Source of the DNA: Mesostigma viride
Lineage: Eukaryota > Streptophyta > Mesostigmatophyceae > Mesostigmatales > Mesostigmataceae
Reading direction: 5' to 3'
Assembly: GCA_009746045.1 (NCBI GenBank)
Contig: RPFO01000102.1
Span: forward strand, 1,799,983-1,863,982
DNA length: 64,000 nucleotides
This document shows positions 41,336 through 53,300 of this stretch, one piece after another. Under the pieces are notes generated by a model, which was not told where the DNA came from, made no database searches, and saw only the letters and a program-made list of their open reading frames with translations. The position numbers were made by a program, and so were the translations under genes. How positions within the stretch are numbered: the stretch's first letter is position 1; the number at the start of each line of letters is the position of its first letter.

Positions 41336-41562
41336 AGTTGCCTGCGGGCGTCCCTGCGCCGCCCACGCCGCCCGCTGTTGAGCAGGGCTACACGTACCCG
41401 GCCCTGACGGAACCCCTGGCCGACCACAACGAGCTACCGCCGTTCACCGAGCTCGAGCTGAGCACCGCCGCCAAGCAACTCCGCTTCTACGCTGCCGTTG
41501 GCCCTGACCAGCTCCCCGCCCCGGTGATTAAGCTGACGGCGCTCACGGGGTTCCTGCTTGAC

Positions 41563-42209
41563 TGTCAAGGGTATATTTTACCCTATGTGCTCAACTACCT
41601 CTTTATATTTAATTCTGGCCGTCATGTTGTAAACGGAGGATTAATTAGGGTTGCGTCATTATTAATCGCACCCGCCTACCGTATTTCAGGCCGATAATTA
41701 AATAGGTTAGGAAGGGCTTGCCGTGATAATTGCGGCACAGTTTATAGCACTAGAAATAGTGCAGTACAGCGAAAGTTATTGTATGCCGAAGTTGTACTAT
41801 TTCCGGCACAAGACTTAACGCACTGTAGGTGCCGACGGTACCATCCTCGGCCCACTATTTCGTGTTGGATATTTCTACCGACACGAGTTACTAGATGCCC
41901 CGTACTTAATGCGCTGGCATGTTAGCAAGACTTCTAGAATGTACGACTTTGAAGTTAAGTCGTTAAGTTATTGTCTTGCGCATAGCCGCCACCTTTGGTG
42001 GATATAGGCACGATGTTTGTGCACGATGCCTTCACCTTACCTGTCCTAGCTGTCAGCTATGGACGATAATGGTCCCCACCGGGGAGCCACAGCATAGCTT
42101 TGGTGGTATGACCGGTGGCAGCCGGATTTCGTTAATGCCATGATAAATAAAGCGTAATCTATTTTATTGTCAATCAATTTCGACCTATGAAGGCTCAAAT
42201 ATTCTAACA
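41563..42209 (+). repeat. 5' LTR (647 bp)
   Basis: TGTCAAGG...TTCTAACA. The following CAAAGCTATTACGG is not a recognised primer-binding site. Confidence 0.95.
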
Positions 42210-42950
42210 CAAAGCTATTACGGAAACTAACCCTTACATATGGACGAAAAGAATGACAGCCATAAACTGGCGAGATACGCATGAATATCATGCAATATTA
42301 CGGTTCGGAAGTTCGCGGCGTTGCTGTCGTCAAGCCGCATTGTAATTCCAGGAACTGGCCCAGTGCCGCGGCCTGATCAACCGCAGGCCTTATATTTCCA
42401 GATTCCAGGAAATTTTCCCCAGATTCCAGAGTGTGGCCGCGGCACTCATGCCAAATGCTGCTGAAGCTAGAGCCATACACGAGCTCAAGTTCAAATCGCG
42501 GCGGAGGCGAATTCGCAGCCCTCTTTGTGAAATTTCATTTTTTGCTGGGTGATCATGTCGGCCAGGCGCGGTATCCGCCTGCATTCTATGACAATTTTTG
42601 TGAAGGCCGAGAAGCTAAGTGCGCAGGAGCCCAGCTGCCGAGAAGCCAAGTGCGCAGGAGCCCAGAGCCGAGAGGCCAGTGCCATCCACGAGTCAAGGAA
42701 ATCGGGATTTTTTGTTCCGGTTCATGTCATCGGGTTCTGATGCTAAGCCCTGTATTCAAAAGCACACATTCGGGTTTTTTGTTGCTAATCCCCATGTCCA
42801 AAAGCACAAGTGTTAACCTCGCCTAAGCTCCAGTTTTTTGTTGCAATGGTTCACCATGGAATGTTATCCCAAGTAAGGGGGGCTATACACCCTACCTAAG
42901 CTAAAGGGAAAGTTACAACCATAGGATTATACCATAGTACTGGCTAGTTG

Positions 42951-42961
42951 AGCAAGGGGGG
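42951..42961 (+). other. Polypurine tract of the small LTR element
   Basis: AGCAAGGGGGG directly before the 3' LTR. TAGTTGAGCA (42945-42954) can pair with TGCTCAACTA (42987-42996) across the LTR boundary. Confidence 0.7.
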
Positions 42962-43608
42962 TGTCAAGGGTATATTTTACCCTATGTGCTCAACTACCTC
43001 TTTATATTTAATTCTGGCCGTCATGTTGTAAACGGAGGATTAATTAGGGTTGCGTCATTATTAATCGCACCCGCCTACCGTATTTCAGGCCGATAATTAA
43101 ATAGGTTAGGAAGGGCTTGCCGTGATAATTGCGGCACAGTTTATAGCACTAGAAATAGTGCAGTACAGCGAAAGTTATTGTATGCCGAAGTTGTACTATT
43201 TCCGGCACAAGACTTAACGCACTGTAGGTGCCGACGGTACCATCCTCGGCCCACTATTTCGTGTTGGATATTTCTACCGACACGAGTTACTAGATGCCCC
43301 GTACTTAATGCGCTGGCATGTTAGCAAGACTTCTAGAATGTACGACTTTGAAGTTAAGTCGTTAAGTTATTGTCTTGCGCATAGCCGCCACCTTTGGTGG
43401 ATATAGGCACGATGTTTGTGCACGATGCCTTCACCTTACCTGTCCTAGCTGTCAGCTATGGACGATAATGGTCCCCACCGGGGAGCCACAGCATAGCTTT
43501 GGTGGTATGACCGGTGGCAGCCGGATTTCGTTAATGCCATGATAAATAAAGCGTAATCTATTTTATTGTCAATCAATTTCGACCTATGAAGGCTCAAATA
43601 TTCTAACA
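42962..43608 (+). repeat. 3' LTR (647 bp)
   Basis: Same length as 41563-42209, no difference seen. Confidence 0.95.
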
Positions 43609-43613
43609 TTGAC

Positions 43614-45237
43614 GTCTGCAACCGGATCCTGCTTGCCGACGCGCCGCCGATTCCTGAGTGGCAGCACAGCTACCGTATGATGCTGTACAAAAACAAAGGT
43701 TCCCCTGACGACCCCGCCAACTACCGAGGAGTCTGCATCCAGAGCGCCGCACTCAAGTTGTTCATGGGCCGATGATCCTCAACCGCCTTCGTTCTGCTCT
43801 CGACCGTCACCTAGGGCAAAGTCAAATGGGCTTTCGTCCTGGGCGCAACACCGTCATGGCCATCTTCGTCGCGCGTCGCCTCTTCGAGGAAATCGCTCTC
43901 CTGCAACCTGGTGAGTTTCCCGCCATCCTGATCTTCGTCGACTTCATCAAGGCTTTTGATTCTGTCTTCTGGGCCGCTCTATGTGCTGTCCTTGCTCGCG
44001 CTCGTGTCCCCACTCCCCTGATTACCGTCATCCGCACGCTGTATATGAGGGGTCGACCACTTCGGTGCGCACTCAACAACACGGCTTTATCCCGCCATGC
44101 CCACTGCAGACCGGCGTCTGGCAGGGTTGCGTCCTGTCGCCGTACCTGTTTATTATTGTAGTGGATTATGTTATGCGCCACGCACGTGCTTGCTTTGCTA
44201 GCATTGCAGGCTGTGCCCCTGGCCTAGCGATCACGAACGAGCTTGGAGTAGAAGGGGGGCCGCATAACAAGCAGAATTTAAGTACTAGCTGACCTCATTT
44301 ATGCCGACAACATCACGCTCATCGAGAAGCCGGAGTCTGCCCAACTTTCAGTTTGGCTGGACTGCCTGGCGCTCGAGACTCGGGTGGTTGGTCTAGAAAT
44401 CAGCCCCAAAACGGAGGCCCTAGCTGGCCCTCAGCATGGCAGGGCCCCCACCCACACTCCGCCTCTTAGACGACACAGAGGTCAACTACCCTACTGTACT
44501 TCAGGCGGCTTCAAGCTGCTCGGCAGTTGGCTTCCCGACTGCGAGGATCCGGCATGACCTGACGACACGGATCGGCATGGCGTGGGCGCAACTCCATGAC
44601 CACCGCCGCTGGTGGAGCAACCCCGCCCTACCCCGGATCGTCAAGCGTGACCTCTTCAAGGTCGTCATTCTGACGATCCAGACCTACGGCGCCGAGACGT
44701 GGACACTGACGCAGGAGCTGGAGCAACGACTCGACGGCAACGTCACCAAGATGCTGCGCAAGGCCCTTAACATCCCCTTCGGTTTGCACATTAGTAATGA
44801 GGATTTGTACGCTGATTTGCCCTATGTTTCCCACGTTATTAGGCACAGGCGCCTGGGCCTAGCCGGGCACCTGGCCCGCACAAATCAGGTAGACACATCA
44901 GATAGACTATGTAGCTGGCACCAAGCCCGCCCAGCCTGGGTGATATGTCCGGCACTTGGCGTGCCCCAGGCCGCGCGCGGCAGGGCCGCCACCCGTGGAC
45001 TTTTCGCGATAGACTCGGCATGGACATGTGCTACACTAGACATGACGGGAGCCCTCACACCCGGGCAGCCTCCAGGTTAGTTGTCGATGTAATATGGAGG
45101 CAGATGGTACGCAAGGATAGATGTCAAGTAGTGATGAAGGAGACCACCCCCAAGTCTGTGGGGGCTCCGCGTGTGACCGCGTATGGCATTCATAGCGATT
45201 CGGGCCGCGGTGCCCACTGTCACCCCTGTAACTAGGA
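43614..45237 (+). pseudogene. LINE ORF2 remnant (RT to C terminus)
   Basis: Reads MGFRPGRNTVMAIFVARRLF, FVDFIKAFDSVFW, GVWQGCVLSPYLF and later YADNITLIEKPE, where the full-length copy has YADD. Loss of the second catalytic Asp (D to N) plus several frameshifts makes it inactive. The 3' end matches the full LINE. Confidence 0.9.
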
Positions 45238-45334
45238 CCTAGATAGCTTACACCATCCATTCCATCCTATGTTCCCCTCCCACTGAGGACTTATGCTCAC
45301 GTGACGCAGTCACGTGAATTAATTAATTAATCCA

Positions 45335-45450
45335 CACAATCCCATGTTCCCCTCCATCTGAGGACTTTTGCTCACGTGACATAGTCACGTGTCTTTTAAA
45401 TAATTAATACTAGTAAATTAATTAATTAACTAGCAGTTGTTTCACTGATC
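45335..45450 (+). repeat. Second LINE 3' end in tandem
   Basis: CCATGTTCCCCTCCATCTGA and the hairpin CACGTGACATAGTCACGTG (45373-45391), then A/T tail. A short duplicate of the LINE 3' end directly after the copy ending at 45330. Confidence 0.8.
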
Positions 45451-45604
45451 ATCATTATTTTCCTTGTTCTTCTTCTCATTTCCTTGTTATATAATCAATT
45501 TACTACTTAATTATTTTATTTTAAATTTCTTACTTCTTTCTTGCTTTCCTTTTTTCTCTCCTTTACCACTTCTCTTTGTGCCACTCCTCTTTATTATTAC
45601 TCTC

Positions 45605-46062
45605 ACTGTTATGTTTATTCATCCTGTCGCTAAGCCAGCCCACCGCTGGCCCGGAAGGCGATGCTCCTCCCACCCAGCTAGACAGGTCTGGGCGGACATG
45701 CTGAAGCACCACACCACCTCCACCGCCTCCACCATCGCGCGGCAACAAACGCTCGACCTCCGTGAGGAGGCCGACATCACCAAGCGCAGGCATAACGTCA
45801 TCGTCAAGCACTTGGGCAAGCCGGCAGGTGAGGACTCGATCCGAGTCTCTTACCATATCGTTTAAGCGCGACATCCTTACCCCCATGGAACTCATCGGTG
45901 AGCTGCGGATGTAAGCCGTCCGCCTTCCCCTCGCGCGGGGCAAGGCTGGCCCGGCTCCTCACTTTGATTACATGGCGGATAAGCTGATGTTTCTTAAAAT
46001 ATGCCGCAAGAAGCTCGCGAGGAAATTCCTACACGCTGGACGACGACTTGACCCTACTAACT
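45605..46062 (+). pseudogene. LINE ORF1-like remnant, second family
   Basis: LREEADITKRRHNVIVKHLG (KPAGED) matches the coiled-coil/RRM junction of LINE ORF1 proteins. After frame changes FKRDILTPMELIGELR and YTLDDDLT follow. It resembles 40330-40620 rather than the ORF1 at 48849. Confidence 0.55.
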
Positions 46063-46142
46063 CAAGAAACTGTTGAAGCCCCCCCGGGCTCCCCCGGGAC
46101 AGTGCACTCACGCTAGTTGTCTACATGGGGGCGATCGATTAT

Positions 46143-46358
46143 GGGATTAATTAATTAATTAATAATAGACACGTGACTGCGTCACGTGAGCACAAGTCCT
46201 CAGTGGGAGGGGAACATGGGATGGAATGGTTGGTGTAAGCTAGCTATCTAGGTCCTAGTCACAGGGTTGTGGGCACCACGGCCCGACTTTGACTATCCGA
46301 ATGCCATACGCGGTCACACGCGGAGCCCCCACAGACTTGCATGGGGTCGTCTCGGGAT
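46143..46358 (-). mobile_element. LINE 3' end, minus strand, 5'-truncated
   Basis: Tail (TTAA)n at 46144-46162, hairpin at 46170-46188, then the reverse complement of the LINE 3' UTR and the last codons. Severely 5'-truncated insertion. Confidence 0.85.
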
Positions 46359-47390
46359 AATGGGATCGCTTAGGCATTACAGCACAGTCACTCACTTGAA
46401 ATGATATTAGCGCACAGCGTTACAGTATCTTAAATTAGCTCTGGCACCTTGTGGCCATCAGCTTGCACCTTTTATAGCCGAGGTCTTGAGCCCACCTCAC
46501 CTTTGTAGCATAAGCTTATGCGTCAGCCTACCTATGGTATTGGCAGAGGAGGGGGGACATACCCCTCCATTTTCCTACTTGAGCGCGCACACTTTTTTGC
46601 CGTCCAGCGCCGTCTGTCATGACCAGCCAAAGTGAAAAATCGTGGAGCGCACACCTTTGCCAAATTTGGTCCGTCGGGGCGGTTTGGAGTGCACGTTGGA
46701 CGTGTGACACGTGGCATTTATACGCTATGGAGGTAGTCGGCACAGTCAGGACTTGTATCTGACGCCACCAAGATCACTCCTAGTTTCGCCACGTGTCCTA
46801 TAATAAGTTATGACCGTATAAATACCGTAGTACGTATATGTGCGGCGTGGGATACACCTAACTAACTAACTACAGTAGTTAATATGTGCGTTAGTACGTC
46901 CACGAATACCTCACTCCGGGATATAAGCCAAAGCGCCGGACCAATACCTAGTCTCACGGTGAGTGCGCACCTTTCCTGAAAACCAGGCGCCGGGTGTGTT
47001 TGCCGAGCGCACTCCGGTTCTATTTTCCTTGCATCGTCCTCAAAAAGCCAACTTGAGCGCACTCCTTTTTAATTATTCTGGCGACGGGGCGGTTTTGGAG
47101 CTCGCTCCACGTCTGTCAGCTAGAGCCCGTCGGACCAAACTTGGAGTGGGCAGTTTTGCCATGATGTCCCCCCTCCTAGTGGCAGCATGGTTGTATTGCA
47201 CCCACAGTGTTGCACCCCGGCACCATGTTGTGGAGAGAGCGCTCTGTGGCCTGCCCACTTGCGGCAGTGAGAGAAGCTAGGGCGCCCTCCCTCCTCGTTG
47301 TGTATGTATGGTTGAAGGTTCCTTTACTCTTCTGTATTGGCACCCACGTGACGCAGTCACGTGCTTATTCATTCATTAATTAAGGGGTAC
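46359..47390 (+). mobile_element. SINE-like element family 2, split by a MITE
   Basis: 46359-46546 plus 47181-47363 match, in reverse, 54318-54670. The 3' end carries the same hairpin as the LINE (47345-47363) followed by TTATTCATTCATTAATTAA. The interior is interrupted by 46547-47180. No ORF. Confidence 0.65.
46547..47180. mobile_element. MITE-like element (634 bp)
   Basis: Ends AGGAGGGGGGACAT and ATGTCCCCCCTCCTAGT form a 14-bp inverted repeat. GGCAG at 46542-46546 and 47181-47185 is a likely 5-bp duplication. The reverse copy at 54318-54670 lacks this segment, giving an empty site. The interior repeats GAGCGCACACC-like motifs and has no ORF of note. The rc right end begins CACTAGGAGG, so a CACTA relationship is possible. 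Confidence 0.65.
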
Positions 47391-47410
47391 ATGACTCCCC
47401 GGAGGGTATT

Positions 47411-48235
47411 CATGACGACCCGGATCGGCATGGCGTGGGGGCAACTCCATGAGCACCGCCGCTGGTGGATCGAGCAACCCCGCCCTGCCCCGGCTTGTCA
47501 AGCGCGACCTGTTCAAGGTTGTCATTCTGACGATCCTGACCTACAGCGCCGAGACGTGGACGCTGACGCAGGAGCTGGAGAAACGACCGATCGATGGCAT
47601 CGTCACCATGATGCTGCGCACGGCACTTAATATTCCCTTTGGTTTGCACATTAGCCACGTGCGTTCGCAGTCACGTGTCTATCTATCAATTAATAAAATT
47701 ACTTGCACATTAGCCATGAGGATTTAGTACGCTGATTCGTCAGATGTTTCCCCCATTCTTAGGCACAGGCGCCTGGGCCTAGCCGGGCACCTCGCACGCA
47801 CAGATCAGGTAGACACATCAGATAGACCAGCTGGCACCAAGCCCGCCCAGCCCGGGCGTTTTGTCCTCACATGGCGTGCCCCGGGCCGCGCGCGGCCGGG
47901 CTGCCACCCGCGGACTTTCCGCGATAGGCTAGGCATGGACATGTGCTACCCTCGCCGGGGTGGGCTCACGCCCGGGGAACCCCCTGGCTTGTCTGTAATA
48001 TGGAGGCAAATGACGTGTAAAGACAGGTGGCAGACAGTAATGAAAAACACCACCCCCCAGTGGGTGGGGCCTCTGCTTGTGACTAAGTTTGGCAAGCATA
48101 GCGATTCGGGCCGTGGTGTCGGCAACCCTGCCACTAGGAACTAGCCATAGCTACATCCGTCCAACCCAGCACATATTCATTTCCCTGAGGACTTATGCTA
48201 ACGTGACGAAGTTACGTGTAAATTAATTAATTAAT
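47411..48235 (+). mobile_element. 5'-truncated LINE copy (C-terminal part of ORF2)
   Basis: Matches 53280-54038 of the full LINE: TRIGMAWGQLHEHRRWW, FKVVILTILTYSAETWTL, RHRRLGLAGHLARTDQVDTS. It has a ~60-base insertion near 47655-47712 that itself contains CGTTCGCAGTCACGTG. It ends with a degenerate hairpin at 48200-48218 and a (TTAA)n tail. Confidence 0.9.
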
Positions 48236-48332
48236 TAAGGTGTACATACATATTGATGATTATCAAGGAGACAACCATAAGCATGTGTGATGCCCCCCAC
48301 TCCATGCGTGCCATGGGATGATGTGACGGAAT

Positions 48333-48836
48333 GCAATATACGAGAATGCTCATAACTTTTGACTCCGGCCATGAAATTTCATCGGGTTGGTTGCATTAGA
48401 CTCGTCTTTTGAAGACGAACACGCTGATATAATTTTCTACAGCTATCGCTCAATATTCCCGAAGATACCGCCACCGCCCTGCCCAGCAAATATCGCTGTT
48501 GCAATATACGAGAAAGCTCATAACTTTTGACTCCGGCCTGAAATTTCATCGGGTTGGTTGCATTAGACTCGTCTTTTGAAGACGAACACGCTGATATAAT
48601 TTTCTACAGCTATCGCTCAATATTCCCGAAGATACCGCCACCGCCCTGCCCAGCAAATATCGCTGTTGCAATATACGAGAAAGCTCATAACTTTTGACTC
48701 CGGCCATGAAATTTCATCGGGTTGGTTGCATTAGACTCGTCTTTTGAAGACGAACACGCTGATATAATTTTCTACAGCTATCGCTCAATATTTCCGAAGA
48801 TACCGGCACCGCCCTGCCCAGCAAATATCGCTGTTT
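48333..48836 (+). repeat. Three tandem ~168-bp monomers (LINE 5' end)
   Basis: Units begin GCAATATACGAGAA at 48333, 48501 and 48668 and are nearly identical. Each contains CTCATAACTTTTGACTCCGG and an inverted CTCGTCTTTTGAAGACGA. The last unit ends 13 bases before the ORF1 start. Placement at the 5' end of a LINE suggests promoter monomers, as in mouse L1 (analogy). Confidence 0.9.
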
Positions 48837-48848
48837 TTTCAGCTCGAT

Positions 48849-50318
48849 ATGGCGGAATACGACTCATCCCAGCAATCACAAGCGTCCGCGGCCCTGCACC
48901 AACTCGCTGATGAAGCCATGGCGTCATTGGAAACACCCTTGCACGCTATGCCGGACGCCACTGTCAACATCCAGCCGCTCCACTCCACCGCTCCGCCGAA
49001 CAGCGACCCTGCCATGGATACCCGCGAGGAGGCCTTTTCTGCCGAGGAAGCTGCCGCATTTTTACCTGGCAAATGGCCAGGCCTTAACGCCATCATGCGC
49101 CTGTCCCGAGCTGCCGCCCTCACCATCCTGCACCTGGCTGCCGAGAAAAAGTGCGAGATCCGGGACTGCAACCAACAGGTTACCCACCTGTCGGACTTTC
49201 TCCACGACGACCCCGACGACACTGACCTCTGCCTCGCAGTCTGGTGGACGTGCTCCCGTCTTTCCGACAGCGCCCTTGAGAGCTTTGTCATGGCCTCTCT
49301 GGACGTGGGAGCCGACCCCACTGTTGCGGCCGCCATCAACATCACCGCCAAGCAAGTCGCCAATACCTGCTTCGATCGCCTCCCTCCCCTCCTCAACGCT
49401 GCCCTCAACCCTGTCCACAACCACCTCGCCACCCACCACGCCCATTCCTCACACGCCGACACCTCCATCCACTCCGCCATCACCCACATTGCAGCAGGGC
49501 TGCAGCAGCAGCAGCAGCTCCTCCACCAGCTCCAGCAACAACTTGCCGCCTCCATAACTCCTGCCAAGACCACCTATGCCGCCACGCTTCAGAACCCTAC
49601 GGAGCTCATCAACGAAATCAAAACAGCCGTCAAGGCCAGCACAAGGGATGCTATGCACGAACCCATTCGCTCATGCAGTATTGTGGTACGTGGCGTCCCC
49701 TCGAACGTCAACGATGCACGCCTGGGCACCTACCTCCGGGGCGACCCCTTCCTGGGGAAGCTCGGCGTGGCCCAAAGCGTCGTCATCAAAACGGCACGAC
49801 GGCTCGGCGGCCCCACCGCCCCTGTCTTGGTGGAATTCCACCGCAAGGAGGACAAACTGCAGGTGCAGAAGGCCCGCCGGAACCTCCACGATACCCAACT
49901 GAGCATCGACGATTACTATACCCCGGAGCAGCTTGAGGCCCGGGCTGCCGCTTTGAACCGGCCGGAGGTCCACGAGGCTCGGGCAGCCAAGCAGGCCAAC
50001 CCGCAACTACGGTGCAGCATCTATGCCCGCCTCTTTAATGGCGTCTTCATCGTCCGCATTAACGGCCAGGACCTTCCTCCAATGACGGCGACCCCCATGG
50101 ATACCGCCGTGCCAGCGCCCCAGCCCCCTGCTCGGCCCCCGCCGTCACCGCCATCGCCACCGGCATCGACGGTCACCTGCTCCCCAGCACGTGTGGGGAT
50201 CCGCCGGGGCAACTTCAGCTCAGGTATGGCTGCCAGGCTTGGCCGTCCCCCTAATAAATTCGTTCGCTTTGCACCTGAGCCGGAGCCCGCGCTGCGAACC
50301 CTTCTCTCCTATCAATGA
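48849..50318 (+). CDS. LINE ORF1 (nucleic-acid-binding protein)
   Basis: 489 residues, intact. The N-terminal half is helical with a Gln-rich coiled-coil-like run near residues 218-235. Then comes an RRM-like region (SCSIVVRGVPSNVNDARLGT, LVEFHRKEDKLQVQKARRNL) and the block LSIDDYYTPEQLEARAAALN typical of ORF1 proteins. The tail is Pro-rich. In other LINEs ORF1p trimerises and coats element RNA. The stop overlaps the ORF2 start as ATGA (50315-50318), favouring coupled reinitiation. It could equally be named an L1-like ORF1p; no CCHC knuckle is seen. Confidence 0.85.
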   Translation: MAEYDSSQQSQASAALHQLADEAMASLETPLHAMPDATVNIQPLHSTAPPNSDPAMDTREEAFSAEEAAAFLPGKWPGLNAIMRLSRAAALTILHLAAEKKCEIRDCNQQVTHLSDFLHDDPDDTDLCLAVWWTCSRLSDSALESFVMASLDVGADPTVAAAINITAKQVANTCFDRLPPLLNAALNPVHNHLATHHAHSSHADTSIHSAITHIAAGLQQQQQLLHQLQQQLAASITPAKTTYAATLQNPTELINEIKTAVKASTRDAMHEPIRSCSIVVRGVPSNVNDARLGTYLRGDPFLGKLGVAQSVVIKTARRLGGPTAPVLVEFHRKEDKLQVQKARRNLHDTQLSIDDYYTPEQLEARAAALNRPEVHEARAAKQANPQLRCSIYARLFNGVFIVRINGQDLPPMTATPMDTAVPAPQPPARPPPSPPSPPASTVTCSPARVGIRRGNFSSGMAARLGRPPNKFVRFAPEPEPALRTLLSYQ

Positions 50319-53300
50319 CGACGCTCGCGGCCCCGCGGCTCCGCGGCTTTAGCAGTGGGATCTGCCTAACTCCCCTTCCCGCCCCTTTGCCTTCGCAGCC
50401 CTCGGGCTGTCGGAGAGAGAGCAACGGGTCGGCAGTGAGCCAGGTTCGCCCCGCCTCGCGCGGCCGCCTCCGAAACCTCCTCAGACTGCACGCATTTCTT
50501 ATGCGTGCAGACGCAGACTCATTCTACCTGGCCACCCGAGCCAACCGTCGGCGTCGCCTCGACGCGTTGGCAGGAAGAATCGAAACGGTGATTGAAAGCA
50601 TAAGTCCCCAACCCGCCCCCCCTACCCCACCACCTCCACCCCCACCCCCATCACCACCCTGCTCCATCTCCGCCCCCACCCCCGCCTGCACCCCCCTTTT
50701 CGGTCAACGCGCGCCCTTGGTCATCGCCACCTTCAACGCCCGCACGCTCCAGCCCGACGCTGACCGCTGTCACTGCCTGCGCAGTGACGACTGTCAGTGC
50801 CATCGAGTCTCCAATCTTATTGGTTTCTGCATCGACAATAATATCGCCATCCTGGGAATCCAAGAACACAGGCGCACTGCATCGGCCCGCGGATCAACTG
50901 CCCTTGTTGCTGACGACATCGACGGCTGGCGGTTCTACTACGGAGGCGGCGACGGCACCGGGAACGGGGGCGTCGGTCTCCTCTGCTCCCCGCTCGCCGT
51001 ACGCCACATGGGCGAACCCCAGCTGGTCAACGCTCGGCTCCTCGTGGCCACTTTTCATTCGATGGAGGGCCACTCGACCTACGCCCTGACGGTGGGCGTT
51101 GGTTACGCACCCCACTCCGGCCACCCAGAACAAGACCGCAAGGACTTCTTTGCAGCGCTGGAGAACCTGGCGAACGGCATCCCTGGTCGCAACTACCTCG
51201 CTCTGCTGCTGGACGCCAACGCCACGCTACCACCGGGTACTGGCGGATGTCAGCACGCCCCCAACGGTACGGTCTCCAATGCCAACACTGAACTTTTTGC
51301 TGATTTGCTTACGACATGCGATTTGGTCACTGCCAACACCGCTTTCCACATAGTCCAGATGCTTTGGTCACACACACCTCGCCAACTGGCACTGAACGCT
51401 GCATTGACTATGTTGTAATGCGCAAGCGTCATCAAGGATCTGTACTAGCTGCTCGCTCGCATGTGATCCCCCTGGTGCGCTCCGATCATCGCATCGTCAC
51501 CGCCCGCATCCGCCTGCGATTCCCCTCGCCCTTTCGTAAGCACGTGGCACCCCCTGATTTGCGCACACTTCAGTTGCTCGAGAAATCTGACGACGCTCTG
51601 GAGGACTTCCCTGAAAAACGCGCCCACAAGCGCGCCGCAGAGGCGTTCGTCGACGCGCTGGACATCCCGGCCAGCCACGCCCAGCTGTTCGCTGCCGGCC
51701 CGGCATCGGCCCTTCGGCACCTCGCTGACAAGCTGCCCGCGGCCGGGGCCCTACTGCCCCCCCGCCGCCCGCCCCGCTTCACCAGCCTGCACCGGCTCCC
51801 CGCCGTCATCCAGGCCCGGCAAGCCCTGCGCGACAACAGCGACCCCGCCCGCTACGCCCGCCTCAAAGCCGATTACCACTCGGCCATCCGGCAGGCGACC
51901 AAGGAGCAGGAGGACCTTCATGTCCGCGAGTACTTCGCCCACCTCAAGGACCAGCACGGCAAGTACGCCTGGACCCGCCTGCGTCACGCCCAACGGCCCG
52001 CCGGCGGCGCGCAGCCGGCGCCGCGGACGCTCTCTGGCTCACCGCAGCAGCAGCTCGACCAGTGGTATTCCTCCCAGTCCCGGCTGCTCGGCGCCCCCCC
52101 GCCGCCTCCGCCGCTTGGCCCTCTGGCGGCCGCACGCCTGGCAGTAGCACCGGCGGACGTCCCTGCGCCGCCCACGCCGCCCGCCGCTGAGCAGGACTAC
52201 ACGTACCCAGCCCTGACGGAACCCCTGGCCGACCCCAACGAGCTCCCGCCGTTCACCGAGCTCGAGCTGAGCACCGCCGCCAAGCAACTCCGCTTTTATG
52301 CCGCCGTTGGACCTGACCAGCTCCCAGCCCCGGTGATTAAGCTGACGGCGCTCACGGGGTTCCTGCTTGACGTCTGCAACCGGATCCTGCTTGCCGACGC
52401 GCCGCCGATTCCTGAGTGGCAGCACAGCTACCGTATTATGCTGTACAAAAACAAAGGTTCCCCTGACGACCCCGCCAACTACAGAGGAGTCTGCATCCAG
52501 AGCGCCGCACTTAAGTTGTTCATGCGCATGATCCTCAACCGCCTTCGTTCTGCTCTCGACTGTCACCTTGGGGAAAGTCAAATGGGCTTCCGTCCTGGGC
52601 GCAACACCGTCATGGCCATCTTCGTCGCGCGTCGCCTCTTCGAGGAAATCGCTCTCCTGCAACCTGGTGAGTTTCCCGCCATCCTGATCTTCGTCGACTT
52701 CATCAAGGCTTTTGATTCTGTCCTCTGGGACGCTCTATGGGCTGTACTTGCTCGCGCTCGCGTCCCCACTCCCCTGATTACCGTCATCCGCACGCTGTAT
52801 GAGGGGTCCACCACTTCGGTGCGCACTCAACACGGCATTACCCCGCCATGCCCACTGCAGACCGGCGTCTGGCAGGGTTGCGTCCTGTCGCCGTACCTGT
52901 TTATTATTGTAGTGGATTATGTTATGCGCCAGGCACGTGCTCGCTTTGCTAGCATTGCAGGCCGTGCCCCTGGCCTAGCGATCACGAACGAGCTTGGGGA
53001 AGGGGGGCCGACTAACAAGCAGAATTTACTAGCTGACCTCATTTATGCCGACGACATCACGCTCATCGAGAAGCCGGAGTCTGCCCAACTTTGGCTGGAC
53101 TGCCTGGCGCTCGAGGCTCGGGCGGTTGGTCTAGAAATCAGCCCCAAAACGGAGGCCCTGGCCCTCGGCATGGCAGGGCCCCCACCCACACTCCGCCTCT
53201 TAGACGATGCCGAGGTCAACTACCCTCCTTCAGGCCGCTTCAAGCTGCTCGGCAGTTGGCTTCCCGACTGCGAGGACGACATGACGACACGGATCGGCAT

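Larger units (their letters stand above)
41563..43608 (+). mobile_element. Small non-autonomous LTR retrotransposon
   Basis: LTRs 41563-42209 and 42962-43608 are both 647 bp and appear identical. They begin TGTCAAGG and end TTCTAACA. TTGAC at 41558-41562 and 43609-43613 is the target duplication. Excision restores the LINE frame (LLDVCNRILL). The 752-bp interior has no protein homology. It is too long for a typical TRIM and too short for an autonomous element. It must borrow enzymes. Confidence 0.9.
41336..45330 (+). mobile_element. 5'-truncated LINE copy, interrupted by an LTR element
   Basis: Matches 52150-54038 of the full-length LINE, with 41563-43613 being an insertion. It ends with the hairpin CACGTGACGCAGTCACGTG (45298-45316) and a TTAATTAA tail. 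The coding part carries several small insertions and shifts relative to the full copy. Confidence 0.9.
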
